DNA from: Candidatus Saganbacteria bacterium
GTDB lineage: Bacteria > Margulisbacteria > WOR-1 > O2-12-FULL-45-9 > XYB2-FULL-48-7
Direction: 5' to 3'
Assembly: GCA_016939335.1 (NCBI GenBank)
Contig: JAFGHC010000033.1
Location: 1-53,716, forward strand
Length of the DNA: 53,716 bases
Part shown: one piece after another, positions 1 through 7,545 of the stretch
Layout: each line of letters starts with the position of its first letter
How positions within the stretch are numbered: position 1 is the stretch's first letter
Program-made: the position numbers and the translations under genes
Notes under the pieces: model-generated
What the model was told of the DNA's origin: nothing
Database searches by the model: none
Seen by the model: the letters and a program-made list of their open reading frames with translations, nothing else

Positions 1-791
1 AAGCCGGCGCCGAAGCCGAACATCATGATGACGATGTTGAACGAATAGGTGTTGTAGATCAGCCCGAAGAGGATCAGGATGAACCAGACCGGCCGCAGCA
101 TCGGCCAGGTGATCGTCCAGAACTTGTACCAGGGGCCGGCGCCGTCGATCTCCGCCGCCTCGTAAAGCTCGTCGGGGATCGTCTGCAGGCCGGCCAAGAG
201 CATCAGCATCGAGAGCGGCCAGTAGCGCCAGATCGTCGGGATAATGATCGCCCAGATCGTGTTCGGGCCGGTCAGCCAGGAAAGTTTGTGCGGCATGAGG
301 TGCAGCCAGTCGACCAGGAGAACGTTGACCAGCCCGCCTTCCTTGAGCCACATGATCCCCCAGAGCAGGCCGGTCACGTAGGTCGGCACGATCCAGGGAA
401 AAAGGAAAAGCGTGCGGACGACCGGCCGGCCGAAAAACTTCCGGTTGACCATCAGCGCCACGACCATGCCGACGGCGAGCGTGCCGGCGGTCACGATCAC
501 GGTGTAGATGACCGTGTTGCGCACCGCCTCGAAGAGGCCGATGCGGATCGGGCTGCCCGGGTCGATCAGCACGGCGTGGTAATTCCCCAGGCCGATGAAG
601 GGGGCGAGCAGGTAGCGCTGCAGGGTCAGCTGGTTGAGGTTGAGCAGTGACATGTAGATCGACTGGGTGATCGGCGAGAGATGGAGGAAGAGCATGGCGA
701 TGAGCGTGGGCAAAATAAAATAGTACGCGATCCGGTACTGTTTTATCCTCGCCCAGAGACGTTTTTTTATTTTTTTATCTGAATTGCTCAA
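1..791 (-). CDS. Sugar ABC transporter permease, MalF/UgpA type (3' end cut by window edge)
   Basis: Inner-membrane permease subunit of a carbohydrate ABC importer. The translated minus strand begins MSNSDKKIKKRLWARIKQYR and continues with several hydrophobic segments. It carries the EAA signature that contacts the ATPase (EAAEIDGAGPWYKFWTITWP, about residues 208-227). This loop, with the G-A-G-x-x-x-x-F-x-x-I-x-x-P pattern, is diagnostic of the MalF/UgpA family. The start is a TTG at 791 with AGG six bases upstream; no upstream ATG or GTG fits better. About 263 codons are present and the last transmembrane part runs off the left edge. It lies about 120 bases downstream of the GH26 gene on the same strand, so the two probably act on the same sugar. 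The substrate cannot be read from the sequence. The family call is secure. Confidence 0.88.
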   Translation of the reverse strand, partial: MSNSDKKIKKRLWARIKQYRIAYYFILPTLIAMLFLHLSPITQSIYMSLLNLNQLTLQRYLLAPFIGLGNYHAVLIDPGSPIRIGLFEAVRNTVIYTVIVTAGTLAVGMVVALMVNRKFFGRPVVRTLFLFPWIVPTYVTGLLWGIMWLKEGGLVNVLLVDWLHLMPHKLSWLTGPNTIWAIIIPTIWRYWPLSMLMLLAGLQTIPDELYEAAEIDGAGPWYKFWTITWPMLRPVWFILILFGLIYNTYSFNIVIMMFGFGAG

Positions 792-910
792 AACGGACCT
801 ATCCCTATTTTCCTCACCGGGACTCGATCGCCAGATCATTCAGTAAACGGGCAAACAGCGGAAAAGCCGCGGAGAAAAAACACCGTCCGGGGAAAAGTCC
901 GCTCCCTTGC

Positions 911-1777
911 CTACGGTATTTTAGCCAAAAATAACGCGCTTTGCAAGGCGTTTTTCATTGCCTGCGCGGCCGCCGGCGAAGAGTCGATCCGCCAGTCGCG
1001 TTCCTTGTTGATGTTGAACCAGCAAAAGACTTTTATCCTGGGATAAGTTGAGATCATCTTCTGCAAAGCATCGGTGATCCAGGCCGCCTTGTCGCCCCCC
1101 GGCCCCGCCGACGCGAATTCGCCGATCATCAAGGGCTTGCCCGTCAGCGCGGTCAGCGTTCGATAAGCGCCGCCAAAGATCGCGTCGAAAGACTGCCAGC
1201 TGGAGTAGCCCCAGTTGTAGCCGTCCAGGCCGCCCCAGTCGACGTACCGGTCGCCCGGATAATAAGCGGCAAAATCGTTCCACGGCTCGTCCGGCAAGCC
1301 GGCGTTATTGGGGCACCAGACCAGAAAAACATTATCGGCCCCGACCGCTTGCCTTACATTATATATGTATTTCCATGCCTTTTTATACCTTGCCCCGCCC
1401 TCTGCCCCGCCATTGTGCGCCCCGTCCCATGGATACCAGTTGCCGTTCATCTCGTGGGCGAAACGGAGGAAGAGCGGCTTGCCCCAGCTCTTCGCGGCGA
1501 GGAAAAAACTCCTGACGTAAGCTTCGTAGCTCCCCGCCGCGATCGCTTCGAGCGTTCCCGCCGCGTCAGTGACCCACGGCTCCCAGGTGATGAGCGGCAC
1601 GCTGCAGTTGCGGTCAGCAGTTTCAACCTCGGCCAGGGGGAACGGCTCCGGCCAGTGAACGTACCAGAGGATAACGGCAAGTTTTTTACCGATGACGGCC
1701 TGGAAAGCCGGGAGATTTGCGAGGCCATTGACATAAGCGCCGACGGCGCAACCGGAAAAATCAGCGGAGGTGGACAT
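911..1777 (-). CDS. GH26 family glycoside hydrolase (endo-mannanase-like)
   Basis: Single-domain beta/alpha-barrel hydrolase of 288 aa. The acid/base glutamate is in FAHEMNGNWYPW (Glu109 from this start) and the nucleophile is in IGEFAS (Glu220). These are the two clan GH-A motifs as they appear in GH26. Family members cleave beta-1,4-mannans or mixed-linkage glucans; the substrate here is unknown. The start is uncertain: ATG 1777 overlaps the upstream gene by 17 bases, and an in-frame TTG at 1789 would add four residues; neither has a clear ribosome site. There is no signal peptide, so as written the enzyme is cytoplasmic or exported by another route. It sits between a possible sugar-binding protein and a sugar permease. 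A second, divergent GH26 domain occurs at 23294-26992. Confidence 0.85.
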   Translation of the reverse strand: MSTSADFSGCAVGAYVNGLANLPAFQAVIGKKLAVILWYVHWPEPFPLAEVETADRNCSVPLITWEPWVTDAAGTLEAIAAGSYEAYVRSFFLAAKSWGKPLFLRFAHEMNGNWYPWDGAHNGGAEGGARYKKAWKYIYNVRQAVGADNVFLVWCPNNAGLPDEPWNDFAAYYPGDRYVDWGGLDGYNWGYSSWQSFDAIFGGAYRTLTALTGKPLMIGEFASAGPGGDKAAWITDALQKMISTYPRIKVFCWFNINKERDWRIDSSPAAAQAMKNALQSALFLAKIP

Positions 1778-2165
1778 TGCGGATTTCAAGATTACTTTCG
1801 GACGGGCCGACCACCATGATCTGGACCTTGAACGGGTGTTTGACGATCCCGAGGATCGGGAAGGAATAGGGCTTGAAATAGTCGGTGGAGAGCTCTTCCA
1901 TCAGATAAGCGTCCTCGAACGAGGTCGCCGGCAGGTTAACGTTGCTCCGGTCAAAGACCTCGAAGCGGAGGCGCGTCCAGGGGGCGCCTTTCTCGATGCC
2001 GCCGCGGACCTCGACCTCGAGCAGCGACGGGTTCTTGATCTCTTCCCTTACTTCGAGAACGCAGCCGAGGTCGGTCCCCTTGCCGGAGAGAAAGTACGAC
2101 TCCTGTTTTTCCTCGGCCTTTTCGCCCGGCTTGCCGAAACCGGAGAAGAGCGGCTTCTTTTTCAT
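1761..2165 (-). CDS. Small beta-rich protein, possibly carbohydrate-binding
   Basis: A 134-aa protein starting MKKKPLFSGFGKPGEKAEEK. After a charged N-terminus it is mostly alternating beta-type sequence (for example TRLRFEVFDRSN) and ends NLEIRNVHLR. This resembles the last strand of jelly-roll carbohydrate-binding modules, but no family motif is decisive. It is the first gene of the minus-strand sugar unit and overlaps the GH26 gene. That context supports, but does not prove, a sugar-binding role. The start at 2165 is chosen because a possible sigma-70 -10 box ends seven bases upstream, which would make the message leaderless. A longer in-frame start at 2183 would lie upstream of that TSS. 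Confidence 0.6.
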   Translation of the reverse strand: MKKKPLFSGFGKPGEKAEEKQESYFLSGKGTDLGCVLEVREEIKNPSLLEVEVRGGIEKGAPWTRLRFEVFDRSNVNLPATSFEDAYLMEELSTDYFKPYSFPILGIVKHPFKVQIMVVGPSESNLEIRNVHLR

Positions 2166-2171
2166 AAAATA

Positions 2172-2199
2172 ATTGTAGCACAAAAAAAGAAAAAGTGAA
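2172..2199 (-). promoter_or_regulatory. Possible sigma-70-type promoter for the minus-strand sugar unit
   Basis: On the minus strand TTCACT (2194-2199), a 16-base spacer, then TACAAT (2172-2177). The -35 is a 4/6 match to TTGACA and the -10 is a 5/6 match to TATAAT. The -35 overlaps the -35 of the plus-strand sigma-28-like site at 2196. The expected transcription start falls on the ATG at 2165. The poly-A/T surroundings make chance matches easy, so confidence is low. Confidence 0.35.
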
Positions 2200-2223
2200 A
2201 TTTTAGGCGGGGCCGTTCGACAA
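2196..2223 (+). promoter_or_regulatory. Sigma-28-like promoter (TGAAATTT-N12-TTCGACAA)
   Basis: Copy 1 of 14. The -35 half is perfect; the -10 half is the weakest of the set (CGACAA rather than CGATAA). The start codon at 2241 lies 17 bases after the element. Confidence 0.6.
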
Positions 2224-2240
2224 ATAGGCGGGTAAATAAT

Positions 2241-3119
2241 ATGTTAGACAGTATCCGCTCAACCAGGTTTTCCATCAAAGCCGACACCGGCCGGCAGATC
2301 CCCTGCCACTGGGTCGTGAAGCCAAATGATAAACGTGATTTTTTCACTGACCGGGCGGGCTTGTCCGAGCTCCGGGAAAGTATCGCCCCGGCTTTCCGGG
2401 CAGCGGCCGGGATAGCCGATCTCAACCGGAGCGGTTTTCGCCTGACGGTCGATCTGCCTTGTCCGGAGCAAACCGAGATACATCTGGTCGCCGGCCAGGC
2501 CGCCCCCTGTCTTAACCCGCAGGACTGGCGCACAATAAAATCCACCACCTGGGACCCGCAAGCTCCCCTCTCTTTCCATGAAGCCTGGATCGAAGCGGCC
2601 GGCCGGCGTCAGGAGGCGCTCGCTCCCGGCGGCCGCCGCCTTTTCTATGCCGAAGGAGAATACGATTTTTTCGGTCTGCAGGACGGCGATCCCAAAAGCG
2701 AAACGCATTTCATTATGCTTTCGGCCAAGCCATTCATCAATCTGTTTGACGGCGGGGTCACTTCCGAGCACTGGGCCAGATACTTCGGTTCCGCCGGGCA
2801 AATACTGCAGCGGCTTGGCTTGGCCGGCCAACCGGCCCGTTTAACGGCCAATTCCGGTTTCGCGTACCAGGCGCTGGCCCGCCTTCACCTGCATGTCCAG
2901 ACCGCAGCCCGCCCGCTGCCGAAATTATTCCCGCAGGATTACGGCTTTTTGGTCGACGCGGAGGGCGTGATCGAAGCCCCGGCCGGATCAGGACCGCATG
3001 CCAGAATTATTGGGTTGATCGACCAGAGAAAAGCGGTTGCGGGGAACGACCCAAAGGCGCCGGCCAAAAGACAGGCTCTTGATCAGCAGATCTTTTCAGC
3101 GCTGGAAAATATCGGCTAA
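2241..3119 (+). CDS. HIT-superfamily-like protein (GalT/FHIT-type fold)
   Basis: A 292-aa soluble protein. Residues about 185-220 run EHWARYFGSAGQILQRLGLA, then a strand with TANSG, then LARLHLHVQTA. This is the HIT layout: a helix ending in LGL, a strand with N-x-G, then the His motif. The motif here is H-L-H-V-Q, with Gln in place of the third His. That also occurs in the GalT branch (HPHPQ), where the middle His is the nucleotidylated nucleophile. An earlier segment (THFIMLSAKPFINLFDG) resembles the preceding HIT strand. HIT proteins hydrolyse or transfer nucleoside monophosphates. The gene is first in the co-regulated block and converges on the 3116-3967 gene, the two stop codons overlapping by three bases. 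Fold call moderate, substrate unknown. Confidence 0.6.
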   Translation: MLDSIRSTRFSIKADTGRQIPCHWVVKPNDKRDFFTDRAGLSELRESIAPAFRAAAGIADLNRSGFRLTVDLPCPEQTEIHLVAGQAAPCLNPQDWRTIKSTTWDPQAPLSFHEAWIEAAGRRQEALAPGGRRLFYAEGEYDFFGLQDGDPKSETHFIMLSAKPFINLFDGGVTSEHWARYFGSAGQILQRLGLAGQPARLTANSGFAYQALARLHLHVQTAARPLPKLFPQDYGFLVDAEGVIEAPAGSGPHARIIGLIDQRKAVAGNDPKAPAKRQALDQQIFSALENIG

Positions 3120-3967
3120 AACAACGTTTCGATCGGTTCCAGGAAAGGCTGATAACCCCAGCTGGGATCAGCGACCCGCTGTCTGGCCTGCGGCTCGACG
3201 TTCAACTTCAGTTTTCCGGCGTAATAATCGGTAAACAGCTGACGGTACTGCTCCGGCTGGTCAACGCTTACCCAGTATCCATCGCCCACATCAAACCCGG
3301 CAAACCGATAGCCTTCGGTCAACAGGCGCGGAAAGATATTACGCATGAAATCGTTGATCTTGTTCTCGGGATCGGGGTCGCTGCTAAGCAGCGCGCAAAC
3401 CCGTTTAACCGCCCGCGACGAAAGCAGATAGATCGCGGCATTGAGCGCCCCCGCCACCGGGGTTGGGGAATTCAGGTACGGTTTCTCCGCGACCGCCGTG
3501 ATCCGGTCTCCCGCTAAAGTGATGACACCGCAGCTGCGCACATCGGCGGAGCGCTTATAAGCAATGGAAACGTCGGCTTGCGCGCGCTGGTGGGCAGTGA
3601 AAAAGTTTGGCCAGAGGAAATCGCCGTCCAGAACAATATCGCCGTAATAGACCAGAACGCTGCCGGGATAATTTTCCGAGGCCTTCAGGCAGTACGCCGT
3701 CCCTCTTAAAGTATCGGAAGACTGGAAGGTCAGCGTTGCAGCCGGCAAAGCCAGGCGCCGGAAATGTTCCTCGACCGCCCGCGCGTTCGCCGAGAGCGCG
3801 AATTCCATCTGCCTGATGCCGGCAGCCCACAGCGAGTCGACCGCATGCTGCAGCAACGGCTTCCCCAGGAGCGGCACCATCATTTTCGGCCGGTCCTGGG
3901 TGAACGGCACAAATCTTGTCCCCACTCCGGCGGCCAGGAATACTGCTTTGACACTTTCAAGGTTCAT
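3116..3967 (-). CDS. Sugar-phosphate nucleotidyltransferase (short form)
   Basis: A 283-aa NTP_transferase-family enzyme, which forms an NDP-sugar from a sugar-1-phosphate and NTP. The N-terminal signature is intact: LAAGVGTRFVPFTQDRPKMM, followed by VPLLGKPLLQHAVDSL. Later motifs VYYGDIVLDGDF and FDVGDGYWVSVDQPEQYRQL match the catalytic Asp region and the closing region of RmlA/GalU/ManC-like proteins. It lacks the left-handed beta-helix tail found in the three other copies in this window. The start at 3967 is chosen because a sigma-28-like element ends ten bases upstream, so the message is nearly leaderless; a longer reading to 4039 would run back through the promoter. It is the only minus-strand gene under this promoter type. 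Confidence 0.88.
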   Translation of the reverse strand: MNLESVKAVFLAAGVGTRFVPFTQDRPKMMVPLLGKPLLQHAVDSLWAAGIRQMEFALSANARAVEEHFRRLALPAATLTFQSSDTLRGTAYCLKASENYPGSVLVYYGDIVLDGDFLWPNFFTAHQRAQADVSIAYKRSADVRSCGVITLAGDRITAVAEKPYLNSPTPVAGALNAAIYLLSSRAVKRVCALLSSDPDPENKINDFMRNIFPRLLTEGYRFAGFDVGDGYWVSVDQPEQYRQLFTDYYAGKLKLNVEPQARQRVADPSWGYQPFLEPIETLF

Positions 3968-3977
3968 ATCTACATAT

Positions 3978-4005
3978 ATATCGCGAACTTTTCCGTAAGA
4001 TTTCA
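3978..4005 (-). promoter_or_regulatory. Sigma-28-like promoter, minus strand (TGAAATCT-N12-CGCGATAT)
   Basis: Copy 2 of 14 and the only one on the minus strand. It is back-to-back with copy 3, with two bases between the two -35 boxes. The start codon at 3967 follows after ten bases with no room for a Shine-Dalgarno site. Confidence 0.78.
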
Positions 4006-4007
4006 AG

Positions 4008-4035
4008 TGAAATGTCCGGGAAAAACAGCCGATAA
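4008..4035 (+). promoter_or_regulatory. Sigma-28-like promoter (TGAAATGT-N12-GCCGATAA)
   Basis: Copy 3 of 14. Its -10 half GCCGATAA is identical to the E. coli FliA consensus -10. Divergent from copy 2; together the two -35 boxes form a near-palindrome AGATTTCA-AG-TGAAATGT. The start at 4063 lies 27 bases downstream. Confidence 0.82.
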
Positions 4036-4062
4036 ACAAACAACGGGGGTCAGATAGTTACA

Positions 4063-5265
4063 GTGCATACGACAATCATAAATAATACAGCGAAGGCGGC
4101 AAGACTTAAGGCGCGGCTGGACCGGACTTGGTTCGGCCAAGCGGCCGCCCTGGCCGGCAGGAACGCCCCGCTGAAAGAACTGGCCCGGGCCGCCAAAAGC
4201 GACGTTTATTTTCTGCGGCTGATCGCACTGGCGCAGTTGGCTGACAGCCGGGAGGAGTTTGCTCTCCGTCGGGAATTGGGGCCAGAACACCTGGAATTGC
4301 TCAGGCTTTTCCAGGTCGCGCTGACCAACCGGGAGATCGACCCCCTCTCCGATGTTCATCGACAGGCCGCGCTCCATCCTTTTCAATTCGACCTGGTTAG
4401 GACAACCGAACAATATTTACAACGTACGCTGAATAGCCGTTACTTTCGTCGGGCAGCGGACGGCCGGAGCTACTGGGATTTTGTCGTCCCGGAGCCCAGC
4501 CACCAGGTTGCGTCGGGCCCAGAGATCATTAACAGGGTTGCCTGGGTCGCCAAAGAGGTCCCCCTGACCTTTTTATGGCAATCTCTCCACGACCTGAACA
4601 TCGTCTCCCGCAAGCTGGAACAGTGGCAAGACTCTCCGAGAAAAGTGCTGACCGATCTATGCGGACCTCATCTGGCCGAGTGGCGCACCAATCCGCGCGT
4701 GCAGGAGCTGTTGGCCGGGTTTTCCACCGCGACTGATGCGCAGAAAGTCAAGATCGCCGGCTCGCTGACTTCCTTGCCCGAATTCCCCAAGGACCGTCTA
4801 CCAGGAGTGGGGGCCATCATGGTCGATGCTGCGGGACAGATAATCGGTGTCGGGCACAATGCCGTCCCGCTGCCGACGGAATTCAGGCCGGACTGTGAAG
4901 TCTGGGGATTTTTCCCTTTCCTCATCAGCGGAAAAAGGGTCAGGACCGTGGAATTCGGCCTGCGACGGTCGATCTGCGCCGAACAACGGTCGCTTCTTTC
5001 CGCCGTCCTGAACGACGAACAACCGGCAGGCGCCACGGTCTATGCCAGCCTTGGCCCGCCCTGCTACCAGTGCCTCATTACGCTGGTGAACGCCGGCGTC
5101 AAGCGGATCATTTACCCCCTGTCGTCCGATCGAGGGCACGGCGCGACCGGCGCCTACGAGGACCGGCGGACCAGAGAACTCCTGTTCAAACTCAACGTCA
5201 AACCGACCAGCCAGGGTGCGGTTGGCGCGATCGATCTGGGGGGCATCCGGCAAGGGCGCCGATAA
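4063..5265 (+). CDS. Zinc-dependent nucleotide deaminase-fold protein with long N-terminal domain
   Basis: A 400-aa protein. The C-terminal half (about 245-375) has the cytidine/deoxycytidylate deaminase pattern: CAEQRSLLSAV (Cys305 as zinc ligand, Glu307 as proton shuttle) followed by LGPPCYQCLITL (Cys334 and Cys337). This C-A-E/P-C-x-x-C set is the three-Cys zinc site of tetrameric CDA-type enzymes. The first 240 residues are helical and not recognised. The start is a GTG at 4063 without a strong ribosome site (GGGGGT is 14 bases away), placed 27 bases after a sigma-28-like promoter. The HD-domain gene follows after five bases, so they are co-transcribed. The substrate could be a free base, nucleotide or nucleotide-sugar; nothing in the sequence decides. 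Confidence 0.75.
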   Translation: MHTTIINNTAKAARLKARLDRTWFGQAAALAGRNAPLKELARAAKSDVYFLRLIALAQLADSREEFALRRELGPEHLELLRLFQVALTNREIDPLSDVHRQAALHPFQFDLVRTTEQYLQRTLNSRYFRRAADGRSYWDFVVPEPSHQVASGPEIINRVAWVAKEVPLTFLWQSLHDLNIVSRKLEQWQDSPRKVLTDLCGPHLAEWRTNPRVQELLAGFSTATDAQKVKIAGSLTSLPEFPKDRLPGVGAIMVDAAGQIIGVGHNAVPLPTEFRPDCEVWGFFPFLISGKRVRTVEFGLRRSICAEQRSLLSAVLNDEQPAGATVYASLGPPCYQCLITLVNAGVKRIIYPLSSDRGHGATGAYEDRRTRELLFKLNVKPTSQGAVGAIDLGGIRQGRR

Positions 5266-5270
5266 CCATT

Positions 5271-6446
5271 ATGATCACTTATTCCAGCAACAACAATCGT
5301 CTCTCTGCCCGGCCGAACAGCCCCGTATTCCACCAGTTTGCCAGTCTGCTGGTAACCATGCCCGGCAACCGGATCGCCCACGTGGCCCGGGCGGTCAAGG
5401 CCTACGAATTTATCGGCGCCCGATCGTTCCAGCCTTTGTGGGACTCCCTCCCGCTCGACAGCGCGGGAGGCTATTTTGCCGCCGATGCCGGCCAGCGCGG
5501 CACTCAAGCGGCCTACGAAGAACAGCTGCTGCGCGTTCACCGGAGGATCGCCGGCTTGCTCCCCAAAGATCTCCCCACTTTAGAGACCGGCCTGGTGCTG
5601 CACGATATCGGCACGCTGCGCGACCAGGGCTGGGACCATGACAAGGCCGGCGCACCGATGGTGCCGGGGACCCTCAAAATTTACCCTGTCCCGGGGGCGG
5701 ACGCAGAAAGGGTCGCCACTCTGGTCGGCAGCCATGGCGCGATCCCCAATTTCGGAGTCGACATCTTCCCGGAAGATCTGGCCCGGCTTGACGCGGCGCT
5801 GCGCGACCAGCTTTTCATCTTAAGCTGCGCCGATGTCGCCGCCCGCCCCGGCAAAGGCGCCCAGATCGCAGAGGACGCCAGGATGAACGGCCTGACCCCG
5901 TCCACGCTGGCGACTTACGAGCTGATAGCCGACCCGAAGAACCTGTCGGACAAGAACTGGTTCATCGATTTCCGTTTAAGACATCTCTTGAGCCCCTGCG
6001 TCTACTCCAACCTCACCGATCCAGAGCTGGCTGAACTGAAAGGCCGCTTAAGGCTTAGTTTAAGCGCCAAAGCAGAAGCTGATCATGAATTCTTTCTGTC
6101 AAAATTCCTCTTCGGGCTGGAGAACCGCTGTTTTCCCGTCATCCGGGAGACCGCGCAAGGGCCGGATGGCAGGCTGCACTACACGGAATTCACTCAATTA
6201 TTGTCTTTTTTGAGCGAACGAGTGAAAAACTTTTTTGCCGCGCAGGGCGAAAGGCGGGTCATCCTTTTTTCCGAGCCGGACCTGTTCCGGTTTTTGCCCG
6301 GCGACCAGCAAAGGGGAAGCTATCTTTCTTCGCTGAAAACCGCCCTGGCCGCGGGCAAACTCAGCCAGGAGCATGCGACCATGACGGCTACGGCCGACGG
6401 CAAATACAAACTGACCTTGCGGCTTGATCGCCTGCCGCTTTCCTAA
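5271..6446 (+). CDS. HD-domain phosphohydrolase-like protein
   Basis: A 391-aa protein with the four metal-binding positions of the HD superfamily in order: His37 (RIAHVARAV), His111-Asp112 (LVLHDIGTL), His155 (GSHGA) and Asp188 (SCADVAA). HD proteins remove phosphate from nucleotides or cyclic nucleotides. The C-terminal 200 residues are unrecognised. The start at ATG 5271 is five bases after the deaminase stop. The reading frame is open further upstream to 5070, but that stretch lies inside the deaminase gene and is rejected. Co-transcription with a deaminase suggests a nucleotide-processing pair, but this is inference. Confidence 0.75.
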   Translation: MITYSSNNNRLSARPNSPVFHQFASLLVTMPGNRIAHVARAVKAYEFIGARSFQPLWDSLPLDSAGGYFAADAGQRGTQAAYEEQLLRVHRRIAGLLPKDLPTLETGLVLHDIGTLRDQGWDHDKAGAPMVPGTLKIYPVPGADAERVATLVGSHGAIPNFGVDIFPEDLARLDAALRDQLFILSCADVAARPGKGAQIAEDARMNGLTPSTLATYELIADPKNLSDKNWFIDFRLRHLLSPCVYSNLTDPELAELKGRLRLSLSAKAEADHEFFLSKFLFGLENRCFPVIRETAQGPDGRLHYTEFTQLLSFLSERVKNFFAAQGERRVILFSEPDLFRFLPGDQQRGSYLSSLKTALAAGKLSQEHATMTATADGKYKLTLRLDRLPLS

Positions 6447-6465
6447 CAACGCTAAACTACTCACC

Positions 6466-6493
6466 TGAAATTCTCCGCGGGAACTGACGATAT
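6466..6493 (+). promoter_or_regulatory. Sigma-28-like promoter (TGAAATTC-N12-GACGATAT)
   Basis: Copy 4 of 14. The -10 continues into TATATA. An ATG at 6496 lies too close to the -10 to be used, which moves the start of the next gene to 6511. Confidence 0.82.
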
Positions 6494-6510
6494 ATATGGT
6501 GAGAGAAACT

Positions 6511-7545
6511 ATGACCAACAATATTCTTGTCACCGGCCATAAAGGCTATTTGGGCAGCGTATTGACCAGCCTGCTGCTGAGGCGCAATTACCGCGTCAGC
6601 GGCGTGGACACGAACTACTTTCAAACAAGGCCGTTGCAGTGCCGGGGAGTGACGGAACAATTCAAGGACATCCGCAGCATCACGCCAAACAACTTCCGCG
6701 GGATCACGGCTGTCGCGCACTTCGCCGCCATTGCGGATGACTCCTCTTCCCAAATCGTGCCGGAAACGACCACTGACATTAATCTTGCCGCCACGCTGAA
6801 GCTGGCAACCATGGCCAAAAAAGCCGGGGTAGAAAGATTTGTTTTTTCCTCAACTTGCGGGGTTTATGGCAACACACTCGAAGGAACGCTTCTGACGGAA
6901 ACTTCACCCGTGCTTCCCAACAGCCCTTACACGGCCTCAAAACTGGAAGCAGAAAAAAGATTAACCGACCTGGCCGACAGCTCCTTTACCCCCATCTTCC
7001 TGCGCAACGCCACCGTCTTTGGCTGGTCCGACCGGAACCGTTTCGATTCGCCGGTGAACAACATGGCTTTCATGGCCGTCAGTCTGGGCAAGGTCAAACT
7101 GCGAACCAACGGCTTGTCCTGGCGGCCTGTAGTTCACGTGAACGATGTCGCCCGGGCTTTTTTGCTCGCTCTGGAAGCGCCCGCCGCCAGCGTCTGGAAC
7201 GAACTTTTCAACGTCGGCGCCAACGAACTCAATTTTCGCCTGATCGACATCGCCAACGCCGCCTGCACGGCAATCGGGGGCGGCACGCCGGAAACGGAGG
7301 AGGGCAAGGTTGCGACCTCGTCTTATGTCTGCGGCTTCTCCAAGATCAAGGACACACTCGGTTTTTCACCCCTCTGGTCACTGAATCGCGGCCTTGAAGA
7401 CATGATCAGGAAGATCAGAGAGAGCGGCAACCGCGCCACCCTCTTTAACCACAACAACAAGGCAATGAGGCACCTTCTGTCAACAGGAGAGATCGATTCT
7501 GGTTTTAGATGGCTCAAGGCCGGTGGAGAGGCAAGCGAAACGTGA
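6511..7545 (+). CDS. NAD-dependent nucleotide-sugar epimerase/dehydratase (extended SDR)
   Basis: A 344-aa extended short-chain dehydrogenase. Visible motifs in order: Rossmann glycine motif VTGHKGYLGS, active-site serine strand FSSTCGVYG, catalytic YTASK, then LRNATVFG and RPVVHVNDVA typical of GalE/RmlB-like enzymes. It would interconvert or dehydrate an NDP-sugar in the cytoplasm. The start is ATG 6511 (GAGAGA upstream), not ATG 6496, because the promoter -10 ends at 6493. Its stop overlaps the GTG start of the next gene (GTGA), so translation is coupled. The exact reaction cannot be read from motifs, but the context of four sugar nucleotidyltransferases supports sugar-nucleotide supply. 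Confidence 0.9.
   Translation: MTNNILVTGHKGYLGSVLTSLLLRRNYRVSGVDTNYFQTRPLQCRGVTEQFKDIRSITPNNFRGITAVAHFAAIADDSSSQIVPETTTDINLAATLKLATMAKKAGVERFVFSSTCGVYGNTLEGTLLTETSPVLPNSPYTASKLEAEKRLTDLADSSFTPIFLRNATVFGWSDRNRFDSPVNNMAFMAVSLGKVKLRTNGLSWRPVVHVNDVARAFLLALEAPAASVWNELFNVGANELNFRLIDIANAACTAIGGGTPETEEGKVATSSYVCGFSKIKDTLGFSPLWSLNRGLEDMIRKIRESGNRATLFNHNNKAMRHLLSTGEIDSGFRWLKAGGEASET

Noticed and set aside
5070-5270. In-frame N-terminal extension of the HD protein
   Set aside because: The stretch overlaps the zinc-site part of the deaminase gene in another frame and reads as Arg/Pro-rich noise; ATG 5271 follows the deaminase stop by five bases.
7509-7541. ATG 7509 as the start of the MNIO-HD fusion
   Set aside because: It would overlap the epimerase by 37 bases; GTG 7542 overlaps the stop as GTGA and has GGAGAGG upstream.
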